In this document: piece by piece, positions 37,284 to 50,700 of the stretch
Position numbering within the stretch: the first letter of the stretch is position 1
Layout of the letters: each line of letters opens with the position of its first letter
NCBI RefSeq assembly: GCF_026914265.1
Contig: NC_069133.1
Span: forward strand, 4,895,985-4,959,984
Source: Mya arenaria
Lineage: Eukaryota; Mollusca; Bivalvia; Myida; Myidae
Direction of reading: 5' to 3'
DNA length: 64,000 nt
Program-made: the position numbers and the translations under genes
The notes under the pieces: model-generated
Databases searched by the model: none
Seen by the model: the letters and a program-made list of their open reading frames with translations, nothing else
What the model was told of the DNA's origin: nothing

Positions 37284-39038
37284 TCAATGGTAAGAACCGC
37301 TTTTACAATGAGTTCAATAAAAAACACGTACCTAACATTTCGGGCGTTATACTAGTCTTTGCTTTCGTTTGTCGTTCGGTTTTGAGTTAAATGAACTATC
37401 GCACTGTTTCAGTGTCCAACCCTAGGTGAATGACCTATCTTATATTTTGAACTTCAGCTTCCGTCCTCATTAAAAAAAAATGTTGTACATATGAACGACA
37501 TGGAATCGATAAGGGTTCATTCAGTGGCATCACCAAGTGTGTGGATGCGATGCACTGATGGATCAAGGCGCATCCCCACCCACACCCAAAACAAAATCTT
37601 CCGAAATTATTTTTAAATTTCAATATAGGAGAGAATAAAGGGAAAAAATAAGCCCAAAAATGCACCATTTCAGACAATAAATTGTTTAAATTTTCTTAGA
37701 ACTGAACCTCAAAACTCCCTTACCAACCCTTTAAACCAAAAAATCGGTTCTGATGGAGGGGCGCAATTCAAAAGGTAACGCCCCTAAGTTAAGCCGTCTA
37801 TAAATTTGAATCCTGGATTCACCCCTGCGATACATCTGCTCCGGATGCGTGTCGGTGAGTTCATCGGCTGCTCGTTGTTTCCGTTTGCTTTTCAAGACGT
37901 TTTATCATTTTAAATAATCATTTCTTCAAATTCTGAGTTTAAGAACAGTTCTTTATAAAACAAATCATCGAAATCTTAAAAAACCCGCCTTATATTGCTG
38001 CGGTGCAGACTACAACAAACATGTGTACTCTACACGTATCATAAATGTACTTTTTCAAGTCATGGGAAGCAAATGAAAAAGTAGTCCCGAGTAGTCTGCG
38101 GTAAAATGATGAAATGTTATTATTTCGCTGGAGCCAAATAATCGTTAACCTATTTTCCACATTTTCTCCGATGAGCATGGAATACTACTTGCATAATTAT
38201 ATTTTTTCAAATAAAAACATATTTGATTTTGAAATGTCGTAATTTAAATTTCATACTTTACAATTTACTATTCTAATATATCATTTTAGCGAGTGACTCA
38301 TCCGACCGTAAACGCAGTTTGATGCTTATGTAACCTGTATTGCATGCAGGACTTTGCATATATATATTTTTTTTTATAAAGTTTTAAAGTTGAAGCCCAT
38401 TTCCATGAAATCAATATGAATTTCACCAAAATTAAATATTTTCTTTGCAGTGTTTCTGTATAACATCGGGACTATTCAAAACTGTACACTTTCTTTTGTC
38501 AATTCAGTTCAGTTTAATGCATTTATTAGCTTTAAACCTTCAAAAACGAATATCATTAGCGGAACTGGCTTACAAAAAAAACAACATTTATTAGTACTAC
38601 GTTATTGTAAAAAGAAGGATTGTTAATGACTGAATGAACATAAAAGGAAAATCAGTGGAAACGATTGGTAATGATATGAGAATGAATGCAAATTACTCCA
38701 TATCAATGTAAATAAACAACGATTTGCATTTGAATAGCAATTGCGTACATAGATAAAGTCAAGAGTTTTTCTCAACTATCGAAGACATGTTCATAGCAAA
38801 CTTATCAATATACAGGTCGCATATATTTACTTGGGATATATTTTACCCAAATCTTGTAATTTGGACACTTCATTTTCGCTCATTCCCGGCCTGTTATTGC
38901 GTAAACATATTCACATAATATTAACATATTCATAATTAAGTTCATTTAGTGTATATTATAATAAATAAAATATCAACTTGAAGGGGCATTGTAGCTGACA
39001 ATTATTAATAATAAATATAAAGAAGCAAACTAGTAGTT
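37284..39038. other. Intergenic stretch between the decayed copy and RLR gene 2
   Basis: No recognised gene, array or transposon was found in this AT-rich stretch. Confidence 0.45.
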
Positions 39039-39046
39039 CTAACCAA

Positions 39047-39130
39047 TACGTAATGCATTAAAGCGAACACAGAATGACGTGGCCTTTCGTGGCCCTTCGT
39101 GGCCTATGAAATGAATTCGAAAGCGAAAGT
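39047..39130 (+). promoter_or_regulatory. Putative promoter module of RLR gene 2 (CRE/ATF-like site plus ISRE)
   Basis: GTAATGCATTAAA is followed by AATGACGTGGCCT (TGACGTGG at 39075-39082) and by GAAAGCGAAAGT at 39119-39130, a strong match to the IRF-binding ISRE pattern. Downstream TTTTAGAAAAT and GATCAATAT are also shared with gene 1. Between the two sites GTGGCC[CT]TTC is repeated (39079-39103). Order, strand and approximate spacing are as in gene 1, whereas the wider flanks are diverged. This suggests selection on the module or recent common descent. Confidence 0.62.
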
Positions 39131-39139
39131 AGAATTTTA

Positions 39140-39314
39140 GAAAATAGCGCGGGGGGATTTTAAGAAAATATCGGGAAGATCGCAGATCAATATAATGGAG
39201 TGTTTGGATATGTTCACTTTGTTTGTCAATAATATACCATTTAAAAGGCTTTGTTAATCCAAACAGATGACATTTCTCTACCTTGGAAACCATACGAATT
39301 GTATAATTTAAGAG
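39140..39314 (+). other. Probable 5' untranslated exon of RLR gene 2
   Basis: A good donor AGAG|GTAAGA lies at 39314/39315, and the ATG exon has an acceptor TACATTCAG ending at 41733. This would leave a 2.4-kb intron in the 5' untranslated region. The exon start is approximate. Confidence 0.4.
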
Positions 39315-39689
39315 GTAAGATTTGGATTTAAAATTGTTTGCATATAATGAATTAAAACTGCTTGACTAGAAATGACACAGTATAGCAGACAACCAACATA
39401 AATATGGGGCACTCGAATAGATATATGTCTCGATAATACTCAACAGAATTTGTTCGATAGATGGAACAATAACGTTTTAATTGTCTTCATTTATTTCTTT
39501 TTTAAATCATTGAATCAGGAAATGAAGGTTGACGTACGTACAATGTATGTTAACATTGCAAATTAATTAAAGTAATTACGTATGGTATAGTTTATAACCC
39601 TTAGCTCAGTGCTGGTATGTTTTGTTCGACACGGTTGACCGATACCTTTTGATAAATGCATTGAAATCATGAAACAAAGACACAGTGAG

Positions 39690-39960
39690 TTTAATATTTA
39701 TATGAAAAACTACATAAACAAGCTCTGAAGCCAAAGGTTTAAACATAAACCCCGTTTTATGGCACATGGTAAACGCCAAAGACAAAGAACACAAAAACAA
39801 AAAATCACAAACAAGAATTATGAAACATGGAACAACAGCAAAAAACTCTACAAACAACACAGTGCATATATACTATATAAAAAATTAGGTGTGTTTATCA
39901 AGGATTGTTAGGTACCGCTTTGGAACGGTCAGTAAAATGCAAATTTACTGGGGGTTTAAA
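39690..39960 (+). repeat. Dispersed repeat R1, copy 4
   Basis: It matches copy 1 in order (AAACAAGCTCTGAAGCC, AAACATAAACCCCGTTTTAT, GGTACCGCTTTGGAACGGTC, ATTTACTGGGGGTTT). It lies in the 5' untranslated intron of RLR gene 2. Confidence 0.8.
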
Positions 39961-39964
39961 TTCT

Positions 39965-39991
39965 ATCCCCTAACCCCTAACCCTAACCCTT
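39965..39991. repeat. Short telomere-like CCCTAA tract
   Basis: About four units of CCCTAA or CCCCTAA directly abut the end of repeat R1 copy 4. CCCTAA/TTAGGG is the usual animal telomere repeat. Such short interstitial tracts can arise by end repair or be part of a repeat tail. Confidence 0.7.
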
Positions 39992-41732
39992 AAAACAAAT
40001 GTCCTAGATTTTAACTTAAACTGATTTTAATCATAAATTCGATTTCCCCGGATTTCCCAGGCCAAGGCAAAAGCTGGTTTTCCAGGTACAGAGATTTTAA
40101 AACTACGGGCAATCTCATGAATTGCTATCTGCACTGAACTCTTAAGGGAAAATAAAGCTGTCATTTATCTTATAAATGTATAATAAATTATGTTTAAGTT
40201 TTAACAGTTTTGTTGTATCATCACAGACGCAGCTATATCTATATATAGAATACTGCTCTTTATATTATATTGATATGCACTGTAATCAATACTGAATGCC
40301 AGGATTGTAATGAGATCGATTTGCACAAGAAGCCTAGCGAGGTTGTTTATATCGAGTGAGTGCAAAACTATTGCAGTTCAATTGGGCCAGTTTTAATGAT
40401 AAACCCTAAAAGGAGAAAAAATCGAATTGATTTCATTTAGATTAGCAATTTATCAGTTATACCATATAGTTTATGACGTATACAAACTAATCATGACAGC
40501 CAAAAATAGATTGATATTTATTATACACACGTTATGTTTAATATGTGTAGTATGCTGAGGCCTGAGTTACATTTAGGCCAGGATTAAAATAATGTTTTTT
40601 ATGCCATTAAATGTTAACAGAATATTCGACAAAATGTTACTCTTTAAATGACCTTATTATAAGAATTGTAATTAAATCCTCGCTTTACAAACTGAAGTGA
40701 GAGCTATATAGGAATCACGCGCGTTGTCCCGTCCGTCCGCCCGTCCCTCCGTCCGTCCCGCCTTCATGTCCGGTCCATAACTTTGCAATTCATGATAAGA
40801 CTGGGATAGAAATTCATTCATCGGCTTCTATCTAATCAAATATAAACATTTATTTAACCTTTAACATCGCTCGAATAGCATGATCTTGCTTTTTGTTGTC
40901 CCCGATGAGGACGTGTAAATCCATGTTTTGCTGCCTCGATTACCTGTATAACTCTCACCTTTTTATCACTCAACTTATTCAGTAAACCAACTCTATCGCG
41001 AAAATTGCGCGGCAGACGACATACGTCGGGGATTTCTCCCGTAGGCCATTTGTTATTACGTTATTTGAACAACAAACTTACGGATGCTGTTTCACGTTGT
41101 TCTGCGCTCATTTTTACGTTCTTACGTACTTAGGAACTATCTAATACAACGCAGTTACATTAAATCTAAATACATACGCAAAAATTATGAAGTATAAGAG
41201 TTGCACATACGTTAGTCCGTAAGTAAAACGGACCCTGGTACCTACCTTTATCGCCATGGAAGTGTTACTGAAGATAGTGATTATTAACATACATTGTTAA
41301 TTTTGGAAATACCTTTGCAAAATTGACGTCGATAAGACGACAAAACACGGATTAATAATGTTCAAATTCACTGTCACTTATATAACTGGGCCAAACACTC
41401 TGCCCATGTCTTAGTATTGTGCCTATTAGCATTAGTTTAATATTTTAACTACATTAGATTAAATTGATTAAGGTATTGTTTACACACACATTTTTATGAT
41501 TTATTTTATGAATTGCGCGAGTCGAGCAATATCATCCTATGTCAAAGTGGTATTCTGGGGATGTCATCAATTATGTGATAGCTCTTGTTAAATTAACGTT
41601 ATGCCTCCATTCACAAATAATGAATTAGTGACTTGCCTTGAGTATATCTTGCAATAAATTTCAAGTATTGCGGGATATTCTTATGCAGCTAAAGGTCCTG
41701 CTTGTCTATTTAACATGGTATTTGTTACATTC
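39992..41732. other. Rest of the predicted 5' untranslated intron of RLR gene 2
   Basis: Contains a CCGTCCGTCC-rich dispersed repeat fragment at about 40725-40800 (ending TCCGGTCCATAACTTTG), a repeat style common in bivalves. No gene was recognised. Confidence 0.45.
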
Positions 41733-41742
41733 AGGCTAAGGG

Positions 41743-44700
41743 ATGGCTTCGTTTGAAGAAGACATGGAATCGCTGGTTGAACTGCGGGTCAGACACTGGA
41801 GACCAGCTATTGTCCAATGCATCCAGACACATCAGTTATGTACCAGACTAGCTTCTAAAGGGATTATAACGGATGGTAGGTCCTGGTGCCCCAATTGCTT
41901 GACACGTCACAGAATTAAGCTAAGATTCCTATTTCTTTTTGGTATATATGTTAATCATGATAAACTACTTGCTATTATGTAAAATAAAATAAAAGCATGT
42001 CATTTTCTAAATGTAATAAGGACTTAAACCTGTTCGGTTTCATATTTTTGTAGGATTTGTGTCTACATGAAATGTTTACAAATATTAGAGTACTAAGCTG
42101 GTTGTCTCATACTAGTGTTTAGGTTGTTATGTAGCATCGATATGGCCTATTTAGTATAAAGATATTGTAATCCCATCACATGATTTAAAGAAAATATTCG
42201 CTAATAATTGCATTCCTCATAATGCACAATTTCCATATTCATAATTACGGCATACTTGGTGAGGACCTAATTAAATATTTATGTTCATTAACTTGTTTAA
42301 AAGACAGGAGTTGAATAGAATCTGATCTGGATAAATGTAAAACAAGGGCCTCAAACTTTGGTATCAGTGATGGGTGGATTACAGCCAATGTATTTTTAAA
42401 CCAAGAGAATATTGTTTCTTGTGACGTCACGTCATAACAAGTATCTTTGCGCGATGTTAAAATGACGTCATAAAACAAAATAGTGCGTCGTTAAAATGAC
42501 ATTCATTATGAAAACATGTGGCTTTACAGTGATCTAACCAGTAATGTATATACTAAAAGGGTTATGAGTACTTCGTTTTGATCCGGAATGCCGTATTAGA
42601 CACTCGTGGATTTTTGCAGATTTTGATTTATCTCGGCATGCGCCTTGTAAAATCCGAATCTGCAAAAATCCACTCGATTCTAATACAACCTCCCGGATCA
42701 AAACGCAGTACTAATTACCCTTTTGTATATGGTATTACTTGTACTTAAAACTATATAATTATACTGTTCAAAGCATTTTATGATAATGATATACATATAC
42801 AAATACTGAACATGCGAAAACACTACTGTTACTTATATATAATAATACTGTTATATGCATAAAATACAACTGTTTAATGTATATAATAATATTCTTTTAT
42901 ACAGATATATTGTTACATGCTTATACAAATCATGCATATTATAATACTGATATATGCATGTTTATATTATAATACTGATATATTCATATATTATCTTTGT
43001 TTAATACATATAATCAGCTGTAAACTTGAACCTTTTCAGTTGAAAAAAACCGGATATGTGACCTTTATCGGAATAAAACATGTCTTGATGCAAGTAACGA
43101 ACTGTTAAACCTTGTGATCAGTAAAAAACAAGCACAAAAGTGGGCTCTTTTTTTGGAGGCACTCGATGACGAAGGTATTTTAAGATTTTTATTTCAGTTG
43201 TTACATATATATTAAACCAGAATTAAACGTTGGTGCATTAATTGATTTTATTAAACTGAAACATTTTATACTTTCTGTTTACTTTTTGTAAGAAACGTTT
43301 TACTAGTAAACAGATATATTCATATTTCCTTGCGATAGGTCTGGAATATGTGAAGTCACGTTTAATAGCGTCAGATATAGAGTTACCAGAAGAGAGAGAG
43401 CACGGAAAGACGATGCTTCAGTTTTTCGGCCCTGACCTAGAAAAGGAAATTAATGAGCCTCTTCAAATAGCAAGATTATTAAAAAATAAAAAGGTTATAA
43501 CTGATGTTGACTTGCAAGAAATAACGAATTCGACTCTGCAACGGTCAACAAATCTTGCTGTGCATATTCTTTTAACAAGAATGCAATGCCATAAGAGGTA
43601 TGAGCGTTTTCTTATTTGAATAAGCTAATAGATGGATAAACATAACTTGTATTTGATTGCTTGGAAAGCTTTACACATTTGGCTATGCTTAGTTCTTGAG
43701 CTCGAACGCGACGAAAGCCATAACACAGTAAGCTAATACAATGCAGAAGACTCTACTGAGAGCACATTGTATTATTAAACCTCCACACATCGGTTACTGC
43801 CGTACAATAACTACTGCCACCACGCATGTCATGTGGTGATAATCAACATCACGTAACGTCATTCAAAAAGATAAACGAAAACTCATTTAAAACACCTTTA
43901 CTTTTTTAACTTTGAAAACAACGTATCTGGATGGAACATTAATAACTTATTGCATACAAACTTGTGACAAAAATTCGAAGTTTTTAAAAAAGGTTATTTA
44001 CTTGAAATCCAGATATGTTCTTACTTGGTGATAAAGATCTTCTCTGCTTATCAAGTGAGATCACTACGTAGGAGTTTGTGCAAATTAATGCAGTGAGCGA
44101 CCAGTCACTATCATTCATCGAACAGGCTGAAACACTGATATGCGTTAAAAATGTAGTTATGTAATGTATTATATTAACTTATTTAATTACATTTGAGTCT
44201 GCTTCCTGGGTTAAGGCCAATAAAAGTTATCATTTTGAGATGTCTTGCCCGGTGTCTGCTTAATTGAGAGTTTCAAATTTAAGACCAGCAGAGTGGTACT
44301 ATGAGTTCCTGTGTTCACTCCGCGACGAAGGGTACCAACATCTTGCAAACAAATTGGAACCAGATTTCCTTAAAAATCCATCTGCGTATATGCCTAAGCT
44401 TGGTAAGATTTTATGCATTGAATTGAACAGACACAAGTAGTGTGGTATTCCAAGAATAACAAAGTTATGTCTTCTATGGTTCTAAGTTAAACAGTTTTAT
44501 AGTCGCACCATCAAAATTCACATGTTTCTTTATACGTTGTTAAACTCAAACCTCTTAATTCAGGTCCCATTCAACCATCAAACAATGAGAAAGAGCACGT
44601 GCTTGAAGGTAATCTCAAGTATTTATCTTTTAGCAACAATACCAGTTCTATTCCGTTTAAGAATACTTATGCATGCATATATTTCTACTGATACTACTGC

Positions 44701-47700
44701 ATAATTAACTTAATTTAAGTTTTGTTCATTTGTCTTGTTTTTGTTTATATTAGCAGAAGAACGAAAAACATAATTATAGAAAATAAATCTCTTCTGCATT
44801 TCTGAACACCAGTTATCTAAGTTTATCGTTCAGTAATTACATATGATAGTTCTGACATATATTTACCTTAAATACTTTAGATAAAATGAAGTTCGAACCA
44901 AGCAATGACCTTAACGCACAGGCCCCATCTACAAGCGAGACATTTGAATCGAAGTCGGAGTCTGAAGTGCAAGAACAAATACTTAAAAGGGGAACCAATA
45001 GTGGAAATCGAAATGATAGTAGGACGGATATTGAAAACTTAAAGGACCTGAATATTAAGCCGGTTGAGGAATTTACAGGTATTTAAAAGAGCCTGTGTGT
45101 ATTATGTAGTGAACCGATATTTTTGCAATAAAATAATGAAGTTTACTTTACCTGGCTAATCGCTTTCTTTTTCAATATGACTTAGAAATGTATGAAAATT
45201 GTAGACTACCTAATGGTTACCCTGTGTTCATGGTAAGTTTCTGCATTTCATCAACCAGTGTTGTAAATGAACAGTCTCAATAAAACAGAGAATGTTTTTT
45301 CTAAAGTTTAAATTTGCGTAAAGTGCGTAAAAAAACATCTGTTGTAATGCGTTTTGCTTGGATTGCACTTGTGTGCACTTTTGTACGTCACTTACTTCAT
45401 AATAATTATGATTTCAGACAAAACAAATGAATCCGACGCGGAAAGTGAAGAAGAAAATACGCTTGCTTCTGATTACGAAAGTTCAGATGCTGAGGAAGAA
45501 GAACGTATGCACTGAATATTAAATAAAATTGTATAAGTATAGACACATATACATTTAAAAGACCATGTTATTGCATTTCATTTTTAAAAAGTCAGATGAA
45601 TGACTGGCTATTTTCCATTCTGTACTGTTTATCTTTTAGCAAAACCTCATTCATTAGAGTTCCGGGATTATCAAATAGAGCTTGCAGAGGAAGCTATAAA
45701 GGGAAAGAACACGATTATATGCTCTGAAACCGGAACCGGAAAAACTTGGGTTGCTCTACATATCGTTGCAAGCCATCTTGCAAAAGCTAGCAATTGTAAG
45801 CGTTTTTATGCTCAGTAGTTTTAGTAATTCAATTACTGAGACAAGCCCCGCAGTCAAAGGCTTATAATTCATAGTGTTTAGGCGCTGCTGCTGGTTTCCA
45901 TTGTTCTTTAAATGCATAATTATAAAGGCGTTGTTCCTCTACAGTTTTTTTTTTCAATTTGTACATCAGCTAGCTACTATAAAAAAGATATATGCTAGAA
46001 TTGTTGAATACTAGATTATACAAATGTTCATTTGACATATTCTAAGAAGACAATGACCTTATGTTTGAAAAACATATACTTTATTAAAGTTTTAAGGATA
46101 CAAGTGTTCAATAGCACTATCCATCGGGTGACTGGAAAATAATACGTTATGCATTTAAATCGTTTGTATTTTCTTGTCTTTTTAAACACCGAAGAAGGTA
46201 GTGTTTATGGCCAGAACAGGCGTTCTAATCAAGCAACAGGCAAACAGGTTCAAACGCTATCTGCCACAATACCAGGTTTGTCTTTACGTGTTTGAGCGTT
46301 ATTTGTACTTCCTATTTGTATTGTATTTTATACTAAGCCTGTGTACGCTAAACCACACAGTGACAAGCCTAACATTAATAAGGGTAAACAGGTTACAAAA
46401 GTATAATCGATAAATACATCCTTGTTTTGCTAAACACATAGCATTAGTTAATGAGACAAAATCGTTACATAATAGGAGAAGCAGTATTAACCATTAACCA
46501 TAGTATATGCATTGAAACCTTGCAATTTATGTTTAAGTTTAATACATATACGCGTACAACATGTGCTTTTCTTCATTTTTAGACCAAGCTAATCACCGGT
46601 GAAGAAGAAGAGTCCCGAATGATTGACGCCTTTGTCCCCAACTATGACATCATGTGTTTCACACCGCAAATACTGCTGAACAATCTTGACAGTAAAAACA
46701 TTGAAACCCTCAGCAAATTTTCGCTATTGGTTTTCGACGAGTGTCACCACACAAAGGGAGATGAGCCCTACGCAAGACTTGCTCGAAGGTATCTCATAGA
46801 AAAGGAAATTCAAACAACAAAAATGCCACAGGTAATACGCTTGAAAAAGTCACTTGTTCATTACAAGCCCGATAGTAATTAAATCAATACAAACACTGTT
46901 TAGAGGCATAAGGTAACAGCCAAAACTGACACTAAACGGAAAACGTAGGCATACAATCACCACATACACAAGTACAAACATCACAAACAGCATCAAACTA
47001 GCATACCGATAAGAGGTCGGATATCCGCCTGGAAATGATTAGTGACACTCGAATTTCGTAACCGCTAATAATCGAATCTGTCAATTTTACATTTTTTTAT
47101 TTATACAGATGATTGGTCTAACAGCATCAGTCGGTATTGGTCCGGCGAGAACCGTCGAGGACGCTGTTGATTATATTCTGCACCTTTGTGCGAAGCTTGA
47201 CACAACACTCTTATCAACTGTTGAACGGTGCAAGGAAAGCCTTCTGAAATGGACCAATATACCGAAAGAAGGTTAGTCCACCTCTGTTGATAATATAACA
47301 TGTTAAACGTTGTCCTGCATTATATCATTATTGATAGCCGTGTAAGCCCTTACCGAATTCGCTTCCTTCATTTCTTTGAAATATGCCTAGAACAACATTA
47401 AAATTCAGATATATTCTGTGCTAAGTTTATTTGAACAAGTCATCATACCAATTCTTGTTAAAAGGTTCAACTAAATTAAAGGTATACATTTTGATTTGCA
47501 GAAGTTATGAAGATGGTTAAACGGGAACCTGACCCTGGTAAGGACATCATGTTTAATGCAATGGATGACACAGAATCTTTACTAGAAGGTGAGCTTACAA
47601 TAGTTTTGTTTTATAGGTGATTCTGAATAGAAATATTGTTTGTAAATCAGTTCAATACATTTTTCATATGATGTCATGACAGTTTTAGTGTTCGAGCGTC

Positions 47701-50700
47701 AGACCTTAAAGGTAATTGATAATCAAATGGAATCGTATGTAGTGCTTCGATTACTATATAATATGTAGTTCATACATGACCATGTTTGCGTTCATGAGTA
47801 TGATGACTATCAACTATGAATGGCATGATTTTGATACTTATTGCCTTTGTTCAACGACTTAAACTTACATTGTTAAGATTTTTTTGAAATCTTCAAATAT
47901 TTAACTGACCTGCTTACATTATGTATTGACAAAATGTACTCAGCTGTACAGGACGGTGAACAAGATGGCTAGTACAAGGAAGGAATGGTTCAGTGGTCAA
48001 TACAATGAATTTGCTTGTAAATTACTTTTGACAATTGTGTATCGACATTGATTATAAAACAAAAGCATTGTCGTCGGCGTGCCACTATCAGCGACGATAA
48101 CATTCGATAAATGATACACCACTAGATGAAATTCATATCCATTTGGTTATCCTGGTCCTTTGGAATGTGTACATAGTTCCGCGTTAACCGTTTCATGGGA
48201 TGTTGAATGCGTTGCATTTACAATTCATGCCGATGAACAATCTCATTCAAACCGAGACTGCTGTTTTAATAAACGGTATGCAGTTTGTGCTTCTCAAATA
48301 TTTTCAGTAAAACCAAAGATATGATATCAATTACAGATATGGCGTTTTTACAGCCTGATCTTACTGATTTAATGATAGAGAAAAAGCCAGCAGAAAAAGA
48401 GTCGCAAGCTTACAACAAGTGGACTGTTGATATTGAAAGAGCGGCGCAACTAAACGTAACAGATCACGAAGCGGCTCGAGACATCAGCTCTTGTGCACGA
48501 TATTTAAATGTACAGCAATGTTTTGTCATTTTTTAATGTTTTTCATAAACGTCACTCAAAAAGCAGTTTATGTTGTAAGTTAAATTAGTAGTTAAGTGTT
48601 TTTGATGTAACAACATGTATTTTGGTTATGAGCAATATTCTTCATGTATGCTTTGGTTTAGTTCGATATTTAGGCAAACTATTTCGTATACACGCGTTTG
48701 TTTTAGGTGTACAATTCCGCCCTAGAAGTCAACAACCTTTTACAACTGAAACACGTCATTAAGTACCTGGCAGATAAACATACCATCGAAAGTCAGGGGA
48801 GAGGAAAGCACACAGGTCAAGAAAAAAAAACTGTTTCAAAAGTTGTTGGGTAAGTGTAACAAAAATTTATATAGTAAATTTGTCAAACTAACTTTTGAAG
48901 GATTTAGAATGTGTATTTCTTAAAAAGTTAAAATTATGTACGGTCTAAACGTCATTTATATAAAGTAATTATGTTTGATAGATGTCCAAAAAAGTTTGTC
49001 TGCAAGCGCAAGGGAAAGAGACAATGAAAACCCGAATGTGAAAATAGTCAGCGGTCAATTGCGCCAGATGATTCGGGAAAAGGGAGATGACTCACGAGCA
49101 ATTGTATTTGTGAAGGCACGGGCTACTTGCAGAGCACTGGCGGAGTATATCGATAATGATCTGCGAGAAATTGGTGTCCGAGCACATCCGCTATATGGCC
49201 AACAAACTCGCGGACTAGACGAAGGTAATAACTAAATAAAACAGTTTGTCTGTTTTCAAACAAAATTCGATGCGTTGTGACGGCATTAATGATGGCGTTG
49301 GTGTTTTCGTCGTCGAGCTCGTGCAAACACCTGAAACTAATTCCTTTTTTAAAACGCGCACAATATTCACATGAATATTTAAACACCTGGTACCAGTGTC
49401 ATTAAGTCAAAGCTTGTTATTGTGACTCAAGAAACTTCCGGGTATTTAACCTTAATGAAATGACCATTTGCAACCGCTTTCGGTACTTTTGTTGAAATAA
49501 TGTCGGAATGTTAGTTTAAACATATTTATTTTACAACGATTGTGAAACAAGTTATTACAACATTATATTAATCACTCTCGTTGGCACGATTTTACGCGAG
49601 AGTGTGGTCTTGTGTTGTGGGGGAATGTTTATGATTGTTTTTGTAATTTTATTGTTTATTACTAGCGAATAACGTTTATATTTTGTTGTATTAAAGAAGG
49701 ACAAAATACTAGGTCAGAACATTTATTGAAATTTTCATGGATGTGTACTCGGTCTGTTTTGTCTGTGCATTGGTTGTATCTCGTTCAGTGTCTGTTAGGC
49801 CTTAGCCTGGTACCATGTTAATACTATGTTATATAGTTGCCTACCTGTCTTGTTCCAGAACCTTTCATTGTTGTATTACTACAGCATTCATTCATCCTAG
49901 TTTATGAAACAATTAACCCTCGCACTATTGGCATTGTTATAAATCCTACAGGTATGACTGAGATCGTTCAGACTGAGACTGTTGAGAAGTTCAGGGAAGG
50001 ACATTACAAGGTGATGGTTTGCACCTCTGTCGGAACAGAGGGCATAGACGTCCCTGATTGCAACATCGTGGTCAACTATAACTACTCCGGGGATGAAATA
50101 ACAAAGATACAAATGAAAGGTAAACAGATGACTCGTATCGGTATAACTAAATTCGAACAATCTTCGATGGCTATTCTTTCGAACAGTCTCTCGTTCAGGA
50201 TCTAGACAAGCAGAACAAGGTATATGCATTTTGTGTTATACGAATAATTGCTATAAATAACACGCACAAGGCTGTTTTATAATTCACAGTAATAATATAT
50301 TATTTTAAATTAATTCTAAGGTCGAAGCAGAAAACAAGACGCCACTCATGTTCTTGTAGGAAGCGAAAAACAAGTGGAGCAGGAAATGGTGAACGCGTAC
50401 AAAGCAAATCTTATGTATAAGGCGATGGATGAATTTAAGCGGCTTAACCCCAAACACATTCGGTATAAAATTGCTATTTACCAGAAGGAGGAGATGCAAA
50501 AACATAGATATAAGATGGAATACGAAAAGGCTAAGAAAAGCAAAATGTCGGAAGATGATCTAGAAATACTTTGCAGGAGATGCAACACAAAAGCCTGTCA
50601 AGTCTCTGACATTCGAAAGCTTGGTAATGGTTATCTTGTCTTGGACAAGAGCTTTGCTAAAAGAATCAGCACGAAACCGCACAAAAGCCCCAAAAAGTAC

